From assembly GCA_002371825.1 (NCBI GenBank), contig DFHF01000008.1, forward strand, positions 45,473-109,472: DNA of 64,000 nt. Direction: 5' to 3'. Positions 33,129-41,769 of this stretch are shown here, piece after piece. Position numbers and translations under genes: made by a program. The DNA is from Ruminococcus flavefaciens. GTDB lineage: Bacteria; Bacillota; Clostridia; Oscillospirales; Ruminococcaceae. Each line of letters starts with the position of its first letter. Position 1 is the first letter of the stretch. The notes under the pieces were generated by a model that searched no databases, was not told where the DNA came from, and was given only the letters and a program-made list of their open reading frames with translations.

Positions 33129-34199
33129 ATGGACAGACTGCTTGACAAGCTTATAATACTTCTAATATGTATGGTATCACTTTCAGCATACGGAAGCAGT
33201 ACGATGCCGGTACTGGTGCTTCTTGTATCAGCGGCACTTTCTGCGGTCATACAGCTTCTTGAAGAGAGAAGGTCTGCGGCGGCAGTTACAGGAGCTGTGT
33301 CAGTATCATGTCTGATATTTCCGGCAATGCTTTGTACTGCTCCCCTTATATTCTACGATGCTCTGAGGCAGCACAGGAGCTGGCTTATGATACCGGCTGC
33401 CGCAGCTCTTTTGGGAGGCGGAGATCTCAGCATTTCACAAATGCTGCTTACCCTCTGCGCATCATTAGCATCATACATAATATACAGACGTACTTCAGCA
33501 CTGGAGGAGACAGTTGAAAAGCTGACAGCACTCCGTGATGAGGGCAAGGAAACGAACATCAGGCTGACTGAACAGAATTACCGCCTTATGGAGGCACAGG
33601 ATAATGCTGTAAGGCTGGCTACTCTTAAAGAGCGAAATCGTATAGCACGGGAGATACACGATAATGTGGGACATATGCTGACCCGTTCACTTCTTCAGTC
33701 CGGAGCGCTTATGATAGTAAACAAGGATGAGAAGCTGAAAGAACCTCTTGCAAGTCTGAAGGAGACTCTTGATACAGCAATGACAAGTATCCGTCAGAGC
33801 GTACATGATCTGCATGATGACTCCGTTGACCTTAAAGCTTCCATAGAGGAGAGTCTTGTTCCGGCAAGAGAGCGTTTCACAGTAAGGCTGGAGTACGATG
33901 CAGGAGAGGATATCCCCGGAAATATCAAGTTCTGTGCAGCGGGAGTAGTAAAGGAGGGCGTATCCAATGCGGTCAAGCACTCTTCCGGAGACAGGCTGAG
34001 CGTTATATTCAGGGAGCATCCTGCATTTTATCAGCTTATGATAGAGGACAACGGAAGCTCAGGAAAGATACATGAGACAGGTATAGGTCTGAAGAATATG
34101 GAAGAGAGGGCCAAGAGCTGCGGAGGCAATATAAGGTTCACGCCGTCAGACAGCGGCTTCCGGATATTTATGTCCATACCGAAAAAACAAGGAGAATGA
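33129..34199 (+). CDS. sensor histidine kinase, NarL/DesK type
   Basis: A 356-residue membrane sensor. Four or five short hydrophobic helices (about residues 5-115) are followed by a coiled-coil linker (ALEETVEKLTALRDEGKE) and the HisKA_3 dimerisation motif NRIAREIHDNVGHML with the phospho-accepting His. The ATP-binding domain contains VVKEGVSNAVKHS (N box) and GIGLKNMEERA (G boxes). No large outer domain, as in intramembrane-sensing kinases that watch membrane-active drugs. It is followed by its response regulator after one base. Confidence 0.92.
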   Translation: MDRLLDKLIILLICMVSLSAYGSSTMPVLVLLVSAALSAVIQLLEERRSAAAVTGAVSVSCLIFPAMLCTAPLIFYDALRQHRSWLMIPAAAALLGGGDLSISQMLLTLCASLASYIIYRRTSALEETVEKLTALRDEGKETNIRLTEQNYRLMEAQDNAVRLATLKERNRIAREIHDNVGHMLTRSLLQSGALMIVNKDEKLKEPLASLKETLDTAMTSIRQSVHDLHDDSVDLKASIEESLVPARERFTVRLEYDAGEDIPGNIKFCAAGVVKEGVSNAVKHSSGDRLSVIFREHPAFYQLMIEDNGSSGKIHETGIGLKNMEERAKSCGGNIRFTPSDSGFRIFMSIPKKQGE

Positions 34200-34200
34200 T

Positions 34201-34830
34201 ATGAGGATAGCAGTTATAGACGATGACAGCCTGGTGGCACTGTCACTGAGGACGATTCTTGAAAATACCGGAAATATCACCGTTGAGGCAATGGGAAGCA
34301 GCGGTGCTGAGGCGATAGAGATATACCGCAGCCATAAGCCCGACGTTATGCTTATGGATATACGAATGGAGGGCATGACCGGACTTGAAGCAGGAGAGAA
34401 GATACTGGGAGAGTTTCCGGATGCGAGGATACTTTATCTGACTACTTTTTCCGATGACGAGTATATAGTCAAGGCTATGAGCATAGGTGCAAAGGGCTAT
34501 ATACTCAAGCAGGATTTTGAGGGCATTGCTCCTGCACTTGAGGCTGTAATGGGCGGACAGAATGTCTATGGCGACAAGGTGGCAGGAAAGCTGCCGGGAC
34601 TTATGATGCTGAAAGAGGAGTTCGATTTTGCCGCTCATGGCATAAGTGATAAGGAGCGGGAGATAATGGAGCTGGTAGCAAAGGGCCTCAGCAATAAGGA
34701 GATAGCAGGAGAGCTTTTTCTGGGAGAGGGTACCGTTAGGAACTACATAAGCAGTCTTCTGGACAAGCTGGACCTCCGTGACCGCACACAGCTTGCAGTA
34801 TATTACTACACTGAGGTAAAGGGAAGGTGA
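34201..34830 (+). CDS. response regulator, NarL/LuxR type
   Basis: A 209-residue regulator. The receiver domain has the acidic pair IDDD, the phospho-accepting Asp in PDVMLMDIRMEG, and Lys in GAKGYILKQD. The C-terminal LuxR helix-turn-helix is LSNKEIAGELFLGEGTVRNY. It follows the kinase by one base, and its likely target is the divergent ABC-2 exporter promoter, as in linearmycin and bacitracin-type systems; no operator is evident by eye. Confidence 0.93.
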   Translation: MRIAVIDDDSLVALSLRTILENTGNITVEAMGSSGAEAIEIYRSHKPDVMLMDIRMEGMTGLEAGEKILGEFPDARILYLTTFSDDEYIVKAMSIGAKGYILKQDFEGIAPALEAVMGGQNVYGDKVAGKLPGLMMLKEEFDFAAHGISDKEREIMELVAKGLSNKEIAGELFLGEGTVRNYISSLLDKLDLRDRTQLAVYYYTEVKGR

Positions 34831-34914
34831 TATCCTTATTCCCGTACTGAAACAGTATACAAAACTCAGCCGATAATTTTGTGCAGTTTTAAAGCCGGTA
34901 TTTTCCGCTATAAA

Positions 34915-34943
34915 TTGACATATACCGCAAAAAATGCTATACT
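34915..34943 (+). promoter_or_regulatory. promoter of the VWA/C-type-lectin gene
   Basis: TTGACA (34915-34920) and TATACT (34938-34943) with 17-base spacing. Confidence 0.75.
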
Positions 34944-35008
34944 TTATGTATAGGCATTGAAGCCGTAAGAGGCCGTAAGGGGATGCGGCTGTCAAAGGAG
35001 TGGTGTAT

Positions 35009-36898
35009 ATGATGTTTTGCGAAAAATGTGGGGCACCCATGCAGGACGGCAGTCTGTTCTGTGAACGCTGCGGAAACCGTGCGGCAGTTCCGCCGGGCAG
35101 CGGACAGTTTGATCAGGGGCAAGCTGCATCGCCTTTCAGGCAGAATGGAAATGTGAATCCTTTCCAGCAGAATGTCAGTGGGAATCCGTTTCAGCAGAAT
35201 GTCCGGCAGCAGGATCAGCAGCAGGCACAGTATCAGCAGCCCGTGAACAATTACCCTCCGCCTCAGTATCAGCAGGCACCTGTCTATCAGGACCCGTATT
35301 ATCAGGACGGAGCAGGATATACAGATGTTCAGAAGAATGGCAAGAGCAGCAATACTGCCATAATAATAGCACTTGCCGCACTGACGCTGCTTGTGCTCGT
35401 ACTGTGCGGACTGCTCATATACTTAATGGTGGGAAAGGACGAAAGCAGCTCCGGCGGCGGAAAGAGTGATTCCGAAGCAGTTGTTTCAGAAAGGGATGTG
35501 TCTCTGTCTGAAAAAGAGACCGAAGCTGTGTCTGACAGTGAAGAGGTCAGCGTAAGCGAGGAGCAGGAAACCGAGCCTGCAGAGCCTGAGCCGCCTGATA
35601 ATTCCTATGAGAGAATAGCAAAGAGAGCAGCCAGCCGTCAGCCGGTGAAGATAAACTATGTTTCCTCAGATGTATCTGATTATCCCAACGTGAAGGTGTA
35701 CTTTATGGCTGAGGATGAGCAGGGTGATACTGTTGACCTATATTCTCCCAATGTAGCTGTCAAGGAGTCCGTAAAGGGCGGCGCAGAGCTTGAACGTGAG
35801 GTAAAGTCTGTTGAGCAGCTCAAGGGCCGTGAAGGCGTAAGCTTTGATATAGTCGCAGATAAGTCCGGAAGCATGAGAAATGATATGGATGCAATGCAGA
35901 GGGTAATGAGTCAGTTTGTTGATGCTCTTGATTATCAGTCCGGCGACAGAGCTGAGCTCATAGCCTTTGATTCATTCGTTATGTATATGTGTACCTATAC
36001 ATCTGATACATCACTGCTCAAAAACGGCATCAATAACATGGAACCATACGGTGAGACAGCTCTCTATGACGCACTGTATGAGGGAGTCACTAATGCCGGC
36101 GCACAGCGTGGAGCAAGATGTGTTATCGGATTCACCGACGGCTCTGACAACCAGAGCAGCCATACCTCTCAGGAGGTAATAGACCTTGCAAACTTCTATT
36201 CTGTTCCTGTATTCATCATAGGAACAAAAGGCGCTTCGGATTATGCCAATATAACCTCTGCAACAGGAGGACAGTACTGGAATGTAAATTCAATAAATGA
36301 TATGTCGCAGATACTTGACCAGATATATGCTCAGGAGAAGGATATGTACTGTATGGAGTACGTCTCTGATTCTGCACTGGACAAGTTCTCCGAAAGAGAC
36401 ATAGAGCTTGCTGTGGAGGATGAAAACTACGGCACAGTGACAAAGATAAACTTTACTCCCACAGAGACTCTCAAGAAGCAGACACACGCTTCAAGATATG
36501 AGCTCATAAAGGCAGACGTAACATGGGAGCAGGCCAATGCAGAGTGCATCAGGCGAGGAGGACATCTCATCACCATAAACTCTGAGGATGAGATGAAAAA
36601 GGCAAGTCAGCTTGCACAGGACGCAGACCTTAAGTACATTTGGATGGGTGGATATACGTCCATAAGAGGCACAAGTGCCTTCGGACATTGGATAACCGGA
36701 GAGCCCTTCAATTACCAGCAGTGGTATCCGGGAGAGCCTTCACGAAACGACAAGGACGGCGTTGCAGAGATGTACCTTATGCTATGGTTTGTAGATAACA
36801 AGTGGTCGTGGAATGACCAGAGAAACGATGTGTTCAATATTCCCGGCATAACCTATTTTGTAGGAAAGACCGGATATATATGTGAATACGAGGATTGA
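35009..36898 (+). CDS. zinc-ribbon/TM/VWA/C-type-lectin protein
   Basis: A 629-residue membrane protein. An N-terminal zinc ribbon (FCEKCGAPMQDGSLFCERCG) and a Gln/Pro-rich cytosolic linker precede a transmembrane helix (IIALAALTLLVLVLCGLLIY). Outside the membrane, an acidic Ser/Glu stretch leads to a von Willebrand A domain whose MIDAS motif is VADKSGSM (DxSxS) with later TALYDAL and GFTDGSDN. The C-terminal domain is C-type lectin-like (WEQANAECIRRGGHLITIN, YIWMGGY, WSWNDQRND, GYICEYED). The protein may bind a glycan or a protein on the surface. The ATG at 35009 has AAAGGAG eight bases upstream. The next gene starts 14 bases later. Confidence 0.85.
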   Translation: MMFCEKCGAPMQDGSLFCERCGNRAAVPPGSGQFDQGQAASPFRQNGNVNPFQQNVSGNPFQQNVRQQDQQQAQYQQPVNNYPPPQYQQAPVYQDPYYQDGAGYTDVQKNGKSSNTAIIIALAALTLLVLVLCGLLIYLMVGKDESSSGGGKSDSEAVVSERDVSLSEKETEAVSDSEEVSVSEEQETEPAEPEPPDNSYERIAKRAASRQPVKINYVSSDVSDYPNVKVYFMAEDEQGDTVDLYSPNVAVKESVKGGAELEREVKSVEQLKGREGVSFDIVADKSGSMRNDMDAMQRVMSQFVDALDYQSGDRAELIAFDSFVMYMCTYTSDTSLLKNGINNMEPYGETALYDALYEGVTNAGAQRGARCVIGFTDGSDNQSSHTSQEVIDLANFYSVPVFIIGTKGASDYANITSATGGQYWNVNSINDMSQILDQIYAQEKDMYCMEYVSDSALDKFSERDIELAVEDENYGTVTKINFTPTETLKKQTHASRYELIKADVTWEQANAECIRRGGHLITINSEDEMKKASQLAQDADLKYIWMGGYTSIRGTSAFGHWITGEPFNYQQWYPGEPSRNDKDGVAEMYLMLWFVDNKWSWNDQRNDVFNIPGITYFVGKTGYICEYED

Positions 36899-36912
36899 TA
36901 CCGGAGGAAGAA

Positions 36913-38214
36913 ATGTCAAAAAGATCAAAGGACAGCGTCCTATTAAAAATTATAACACTAATTTGCATAGCAGCACTATTTCTGGTGATAGCAGTTGGAG
37001 TATACTTCATAAAAAACGAACGTGACAGCAGTTCGTCGTCATCATCATCACAGGGAAAATCCCAGGAAGAGACAGCTCCTGATGGACAGCAGGAGGAGAG
37101 CACGGAGGATAATACATCTGCGGAGCCCTCATCTGCCGAGGAAAACAGCAGTACAGAGCCTGTTTCAGGTGACAAGTATGACAAGCTGATAGGTAAGATG
37201 GACCTGCATCAGAAGATATGCCAGCTTTTCATAGTCACACCTGAATCGCTTACAGGATATGATGTGGTAACAGCTTCCGGAGATGCAACAAAGTCTGCCC
37301 TGGAGGAATATCCTGTAGGAGGACTGGTATACTTTGCAAAGAATCTGGAAGATGAAGAGCAGGCAAAAGCCATGCTGAGCGGTGCAAGGGATATCGCCGG
37401 AGAGCTTGGACAGCTCCCGCTGTTCTTAGCAGTTGATGAAGAGGGCGGAGATGTTGCAAGGTGTGCAGATACCATAGGCACCACAAAGTTCAGCCCCATG
37501 TATGATTACAAGGAGCAGGGCGAATCCACAGCCTACAGCAATGCCTATACCATAGCAAAGGATATTTCCGGGATAGGCTTCAATCTTGACTTTGCGCCGG
37601 TAGCAGATACCTGGTCAAATCCTGAAAATACTGTCATAGGCAAAAGAGCATACAGTGATGATTTTGCTGAAGCTGCTGCTCTTGTGGCTTCAGCTGTAAA
37701 GGGATTCAAGGACGGCGGAGTGTACTGTTCGCTCAAGCATTTCCCGGGGCACGGTGATACCAAAGAGGATTCTCACCTTGGTACAGCAACAGCCTCAAAG
37801 ACTCCGGATGAGCTGGCAAATGAGGAATATCTGGCCTTTGAGAGCGGAATAAAGGCCGGTGCAGATATGGTAATGGTTGGACATATAACTGTTACAAGCA
37901 TTGACGATCAGCCCGCAACTATCTCGGAAAAGATCATAAAGGATGAGCTCAGAGGCCGCCTCGGCTATGACGGAGTTGTGGTCACAGATTCCCTTGCAAT
38001 GGGAGCTGTAGCTGATATGTATGATTCCGGCGAGCTTGCAGTAAAGGTTATCGAGGCCGGAGCTGACATACTGCTCATGCCTCAGGACGTCAAGTCAGCT
38101 GTATCAGCATTGGAAGAGGCCGTTAAAAGCGGTCAGATCTCCGAAGAGCGTATTGATGAGAGCCTCCGCAGGATACTTATCCTGAAGGGCGAAAAAATGG
38201 ATCTTGGAGAATGA
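36913..38214 (+). CDS. membrane-anchored GH3 beta-N-acetylhexosaminidase
   Basis: A 433-residue glycoside hydrolase family 3 enzyme of the NagZ branch, which removes N-acetylglucosamine from muropeptides or glycans. An N-terminal helix (IITLICIAALFLVIAVGVYF) and a Ser/Glu-rich linker place the catalytic domain outside. The domain shows LFLAVDEEGGDVAR, NLDFAPVADTWSNP, the family motif KHFPGHGDT containing the catalytic His/Asp dyad partner, and VVTDSLAMGAV with the nucleophile Asp. CCGGAGG precedes the ATG. Co-transcription with the VWA/lectin gene suggests a shared surface role. A terminator follows. Confidence 0.9.
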   Translation: MSKRSKDSVLLKIITLICIAALFLVIAVGVYFIKNERDSSSSSSSSQGKSQEETAPDGQQEESTEDNTSAEPSSAEENSSTEPVSGDKYDKLIGKMDLHQKICQLFIVTPESLTGYDVVTASGDATKSALEEYPVGGLVYFAKNLEDEEQAKAMLSGARDIAGELGQLPLFLAVDEEGGDVARCADTIGTTKFSPMYDYKEQGESTAYSNAYTIAKDISGIGFNLDFAPVADTWSNPENTVIGKRAYSDDFAEAAALVASAVKGFKDGGVYCSLKHFPGHGDTKEDSHLGTATASKTPDELANEEYLAFESGIKAGADMVMVGHITVTSIDDQPATISEKIIKDELRGRLGYDGVVVTDSLAMGAVADMYDSGELAVKVIEAGADILLMPQDVKSAVSALEEAVKSGQISEERIDESLRRILILKGEKMDLGE

Positions 38215-38229
38215 TAATGTACTGAATAC

Positions 38230-38264
38230 GGGGGAGCTCTGAAAAGAGTTCCCCTCGTTTTTTT
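38230..38264 (+). terminator. terminator after the GH3 gene
   Basis: GGGGGAGCTCT and AGAGTTCCCC stem, then TCGTTTTTTT. Confidence 0.75.
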
Positions 38265-38282
38265 GAACTGTTTCTGTATAAA

Positions 38283-38394
38283 CAAAAAGGCCCTGCATAA
38301 GAACTGCTCCGGCGGTGTAAAGACTGACTGAGGTCTGTGGCTCAGCAGCCTGTATTTTTGCCGGAAAAGCAGCCTTATTGCAAGGCCTTTACTA
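38283..38394. repeat. long imperfect palindrome
   Basis: AAAGGCCCTGCATAAG...CTGCTCCGGC pairs with GCCGGAAAAGCAG...CTTATTGCAAGGCCTTT over about 30 positions, with a ~50-base loop. On the minus strand the outer arm runs into TTTTTG, so it may end the DAHP synthase transcript, but its size suggests a MITE-like repeat. Confidence 0.5.
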
Positions 38395-38432
38395 TTTTGA
38401 AATATGCTGATCTCGAATACAGCGTGATACTA

Positions 38433-39461
38433 TCAGAGCTGGTCTGCGATCTCAAGGACAAGCTTTTCAGTCTTCTCCCAGCCGAGGCAGGGATCTGTTA
38501 TGGACTTGCCGTATATATTTTCACCGATCTTCTGTGAACCGTCCTCGATATAGCTTTCTATCATAAGACCCTTCACCAGCTTTTTTACCTCGCTGCTGTG
38601 GCGCATACTGTGGAGTATCTCCTTGGCGATACGGGGCTGTTCAAGGTACTGCTTGCCGGAATTGGAGTGATTGGTATCCACAACAAGAGCGGGATTTTTC
38701 AGCCCTTTTTCTGCGTAGGTAGCAGCAAGGCGGTTGAGGTCCTCGAAGTGATAGTTAGGGAAGGACTGACCACGGTCGTTTACATAGCCTCTGAGTATAG
38801 CATGGGCATAGGGATTTCCGTCACTTCTGACTTCGCATCCACGGTAGATGAAAGCGTGAGGATGCTGAGCGGCAGTTATGGAATTCATCATAACTGAGAT
38901 ATCTCCGCCGGTAGGATTTTTCATTCCCACAGGAATAGATACACCGCTGGAAACGAGACGGTGCTGCTGATTTTCCACGGAGCGGGCTCCGATAGCGATA
39001 TAGGAGAGCAGATCGTCAAGGTAGCTGAAGTTCTCGGGGTAGAGCATTTCATCTGCCGAGCTGAATCCTGTCTCTGCCAGAGCACGCATATGGAGGTTCC
39101 TGACGGCAATGATACCGCTTTTCAGGTCAGGCATAGCAGCCGGGTCAGGCTGATGGAGCATACCCTTGTAGCCGTCACCGGTAGTACGGGGCTTTCCGGT
39201 ATAGATACGGGGGATCATAAAGATCTTGTCGCTGACCTTTTCCTGGAGTTCCCTTAGTCTTGTGATATAGTCGAGGACGCTGTCCTCATTATCAGCCGAG
39301 CATGGGCCGATTATCAGGAGGAATTTGTCTGACTCTCCTGTAAATATCTTAGCTGTCTCCTTGTCACGTTCTGCCTTGATGTCGATAAGCTCCTGAGAGA
39401 GCGGGTGAGCGGCCTTTATCTCTGAGGGATGCGGCAGCTCTCTTACGATGTGCATAGACAT
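38433..39461 (-). CDS. aroG: 3-deoxy-7-phosphoheptulonate synthase (DAHP synthase, class I)
   Basis: A 342-residue enzyme that joins phosphoenolpyruvate and erythrose-4-phosphate, the first step of the shikimate pathway. Landmarks: LLIIGPCSADNEDSVLDYI, MIPRIYTGKPRTTGDGYKG, NLHMRALAETGFSSADEM, IGARSVENQQHRLVSSG, MKNPTGGDISVMMNS and LVVDTNHSNSGKQ. This is the AroF/AroG/AroH type. AAAGGAAG precedes the ATG. The chorismate synthase gene lies upstream on the same strand, but an AT-rich orphan gene is inserted between them. The gene symbol denotes the family, not a feedback type. Confidence 0.93.
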   Translation of the reverse strand: MSMHIVRELPHPSEIKAAHPLSQELIDIKAERDKETAKIFTGESDKFLLIIGPCSADNEDSVLDYITRLRELQEKVSDKIFMIPRIYTGKPRTTGDGYKGMLHQPDPAAMPDLKSGIIAVRNLHMRALAETGFSSADEMLYPENFSYLDDLLSYIAIGARSVENQQHRLVSSGVSIPVGMKNPTGGDISVMMNSITAAQHPHAFIYRGCEVRSDGNPYAHAILRGYVNDRGQSFPNYHFEDLNRLAATYAEKGLKNPALVVDTNHSNSGKQYLEQPRIAKEILHSMRHSSEVKKLVKGLMIESYIEDGSQKIGENIYGKSITDPCLGWEKTEKLVLEIADQL

Positions 39462-39539
39462 ATTTATACTTCCTTTCAGCGGAATGTTTTCCGCAGCTTG
39501 ACGTATTCAAAACGTTAGTATGAATTGATGAGGTTACTT

Positions 39540-40259
39540 TTAATGCTCAAGTGCTTTTTTTGCTGCGCTATCACATTGACGAATAGCCCAGTTTAAAAAA
39601 GTATCGCGTTTATCAGCGGATGCGTACACAAATTTCATGTTTTTAGGTAGTTTATGATTGTTTAAAATTGGCTCACCATTATTATAGTTTTGCAGACAAT
39701 CTAACTCTGAGTCTACAATCAAAGCAATCCTTGAATTCTTTATTTCTGAAGAACATAGAAATTCAATGAATTTACACCAGGTGTATTTTTCTGGATTATA
39801 TTTGCATGAACTATCTAATTCAAATTTTATGTTAGCTAACTTTTTTAGAGCAATTTGTCCATTTGTAGAATCTTTATATAGTTGACCAATCATGCCGATG
39901 CAATTTTTTTTACCGTTATAGTCTTTATAATTAGTATCCATAGCAAATATATGATCATAATCATTAAACAACTGCATTTCATTTTGTGGTATCTTATTTC
40001 CTTCAAAATATGTTTCTGTAATTATTTTTTTATTTTTGCTCACATTTTCACGTTTAATATATAATTTTCGAGTGAATATATTGTTGTTCCCATCTAAAAA
40101 CATATTAAATTCAGGGCTTAATTGTATGGCAATATTATTAAAAGTATAATCTTTTCCCTCAATGTGAATAGGTGTACCTTGTATTATAATTGGAGTATTC
40201 TTATGGAGTTCAATGTTTAGTTCAACTTCACGTGGCTTCTTCTGTTCTTCTTTGTTCAT
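39540..40259 (-). CDS. AT-rich orphan gene between the DAHP synthase gene and aroC
   Basis: A 239-residue soluble protein that I do not recognise. It is rich in Asn, Lys and Ile, with no signal or membrane segment. Conspicuous parts are HIFAMDTNYKDYNGKKNC, SRIALIVDSELDCL, and FVYASADKRDTFLNWAIRQC. The repeated strand-plus-Asp ends (AMDTN, IVDSE, ASADK) resemble the spaced acidic residues of PIN- or RNase H-like nucleases, but that is a guess. Its base composition and codons (AAT, TTA, ATA, AAA) differ sharply from both neighbours. AGGAGG before the ATG is intact. Insertion into an aromatic amino acid locus suggests horizontal gain. Confidence 0.75.
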   Translation of the reverse strand: MNKEEQKKPREVELNIELHKNTPIIIQGTPIHIEGKDYTFNNIAIQLSPEFNMFLDGNNNIFTRKLYIKRENVSKNKKIITETYFEGNKIPQNEMQLFNDYDHIFAMDTNYKDYNGKKNCIGMIGQLYKDSTNGQIALKKLANIKFELDSSCKYNPEKYTWCKFIEFLCSSEIKNSRIALIVDSELDCLQNYNNGEPILNNHKLPKNMKFVYASADKRDTFLNWAIRQCDSAAKKALEH

Positions 40260-40331
40260 TCTCTTTTCCTCCTGTTATTATGAATTTAGAATGGAAGGTT
40301 TGTGTAAGATATGCCGGATTTACCATAATTT

Positions 40332-41447
40332 TTATTCATGAAAAGAATTTTCACTTCCAGCCAGCCAGTCTGTACCGAATCTGAGGGCAAGCTGGTCACA
40401 GAGCACCAGAGCAGCTGCACTGTCCAGAACAACTCTTGCCCGGTGGATGATAGCAGGGTCATGGCGTCCTTTTATTACGAGTGTTGTATCAGACATATCC
40501 CGCATATCTACGGTATCCTGTTCCTTGTAAATTGAAGGAGTAGGCTTTACGGCAGTGCGGATGATTATAGGCATACCGCTTGAAATACCGCCGAGGATAC
40601 CGCCGTTGTGGTTAGTGGAGGTGCAGACGGAGCCTCCGCAGCTGCGGAAATTGTCGTTTGCCTCACTGCCTGTCATATCAGCAAGAGCGAAGCCGTCGCC
40701 GAATTCAACGCCCTTGACAGCAGGGATACTGAAGAACATATGTGAGATCACGCTTTCGAGGGTATCGAACCATGGCTCACCAACACCTGCCGGGAAGCCG
40801 TATACAGCAGTTTCAAGCCTGCCGCCTACGCTGTCGCCGTTATTTTTTGCAGCCTCTATCTTTTCAGTCATAGGAGTACGCACACTGTCATCCAGCACTG
40901 CAAAATCCTTATCCCCGAGGCTGAGTATATCTTTTTCAAGTTCAGCAGAGAAGCCTCTGTCGCAGACTCCGCCGCAGGAGAGAATATGTGTGCCTATGAG
41001 TATGCCCTTAGCTTTCAGTGCGCTGATGGCAACAGCTCCGGCAGCAACGATACCTGCGGTAATACGGCCTGAGAAGTGTCCGCCGCCCCGGAAGTCCTGA
41101 TTGCCGTGGTACTTCATCATAGCAGTGAAGTCAGCGTGACCGGGACGGGCCTTGTAAGCAAGCTCGCCGTAATCACGGCTGTGCTGATCCTGATTTTCTA
41201 TCATAAAAGTTATGGGAGTGCCGGTAGTCCTGCCGTTGAACACTCCGCTGAGAATTCTGACCTTATCTGCCTCATGTCTTGCAGTAGAGATAGAGCCCAC
41301 TGCTTTTCTGAGGTCCATTTGGTGGGCGATGAACTCATCGTCCACGGGGATGCCGGGAGCGAGACCGTCGAGTACAGCACCTATAGCGGCACCGTGGCTC
41401 TCACCGAAAATAGTTATAGAAACGCTTGAACCAAAGGTGTTTTTCAC
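40332..41447 (-). CDS. aroC: chorismate synthase
   Basis: A 371-residue FMN-dependent enzyme that converts EPSP to chorismate, the last shikimate step. Landmarks: ITIFGESHGAAIGAVLDG, DLRKAVGSISTARHEAD, ARPGHADFTAMMKYH, GGGHFSGRITAGIVAAG, AVKGVEFGDGFALADMTGS and NHNGGILGGISSGMPI. The start is a GTG with AAGGAG nine bases upstream. A full-consensus promoter and a double-hairpin leader precede it. The next gene downstream is the AT-rich orphan, then the DAHP synthase gene. Confidence 0.96.
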   Translation of the reverse strand: MKNTFGSSVSITIFGESHGAAIGAVLDGLAPGIPVDDEFIAHQMDLRKAVGSISTARHEADKVRILSGVFNGRTTGTPITFMIENQDQHSRDYGELAYKARPGHADFTAMMKYHGNQDFRGGGHFSGRITAGIVAAGAVAISALKAKGILIGTHILSCGGVCDRGFSAELEKDILSLGDKDFAVLDDSVRTPMTEKIEAAKNNGDSVGGRLETAVYGFPAGVGEPWFDTLESVISHMFFSIPAVKGVEFGDGFALADMTGSEANDNFRSCGGSVCTSTNHNGGILGGISSGMPIIIRTAVKPTPSIYKEQDTVDMRDMSDTTLVIKGRHDPAIIHRARVVLDSAAALVLCDQLALRFGTDWLAGSENSFHE

Positions 41448-41506
41448 TTAATTCAGCTCCTTAAAATGTGATGCGAAAATTCCATATTTTATAAAGAATT
41501 TGCGCT

Positions 41507-41550
41507 CCCTGAACAAAGTTCAGGGCAATAACCGCAGTAAGGCGGTTATT
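41507..41550 (-). repeat. double-hairpin leader element, copy 2
   Basis: On the minus strand AATAACCGC-cttac-GCGGTTATT-like stem then CCCTGAAC-ttt-GTTCAGGG. The first stem differs from copy 1 (1747-1788) at two or three paired positions with pairing kept, and the second has wholly different stem bases around the same CTTTG loop. It begins about six bases after the predicted transcription start of aroC. Confidence 0.5.
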
Positions 41551-41562
41551 TAGGACACATTA

Positions 41563-41591
41563 ATTATATCATGAAGGCGGCAAAGTGTCAA
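41563..41591 (-). promoter_or_regulatory. promoter of aroC
   Basis: Minus-strand TTGACA (41591-41586) and TATAAT (41568-41563), exactly 17 bases apart, both consensus. Confidence 0.8.
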
Positions 41592-41656
41592 TTATTAATT
41601 TAACGATTTGCAGGTATAAAGCGATAAAGTAAATGTGCATTTTTAATAATGCACTA

Positions 41657-41739
41657 TTGACCTTATAACTGCTTTGGTGTATAATATTAATCGATAAAAA
41701 TCTTTAGCTGGATCAGGGGAAGGATATTTGCTTCCCCTA
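41657..41739 (+). promoter_or_regulatory. promoter and leader hairpin of the pyridoxal kinase gene
   Basis: TTGACC (41657-41662) and TATAAT (41680-41685) with a 17-base spacer. The leader has a hairpin AGGGGAAG...CTTCCCCT at about 41716-41739. No known riboswitch consensus was seen. Confidence 0.65.
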
Positions 41740-41769
41740 TGATACATCGTACTGAAAGAAGAGTGTGAT

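Noticed and set aside
34243..35040. 265-codon minus-strand frame across the response regulator
   Set aside because: Antisense of the regulator gene, whose receiver and LuxR motifs are clear on the plus strand.
41700..41769. Riboswitch before the pyridoxal kinase gene
   Set aside because: Only a simple hairpin is visible; no match by eye to any known riboswitch consensus.
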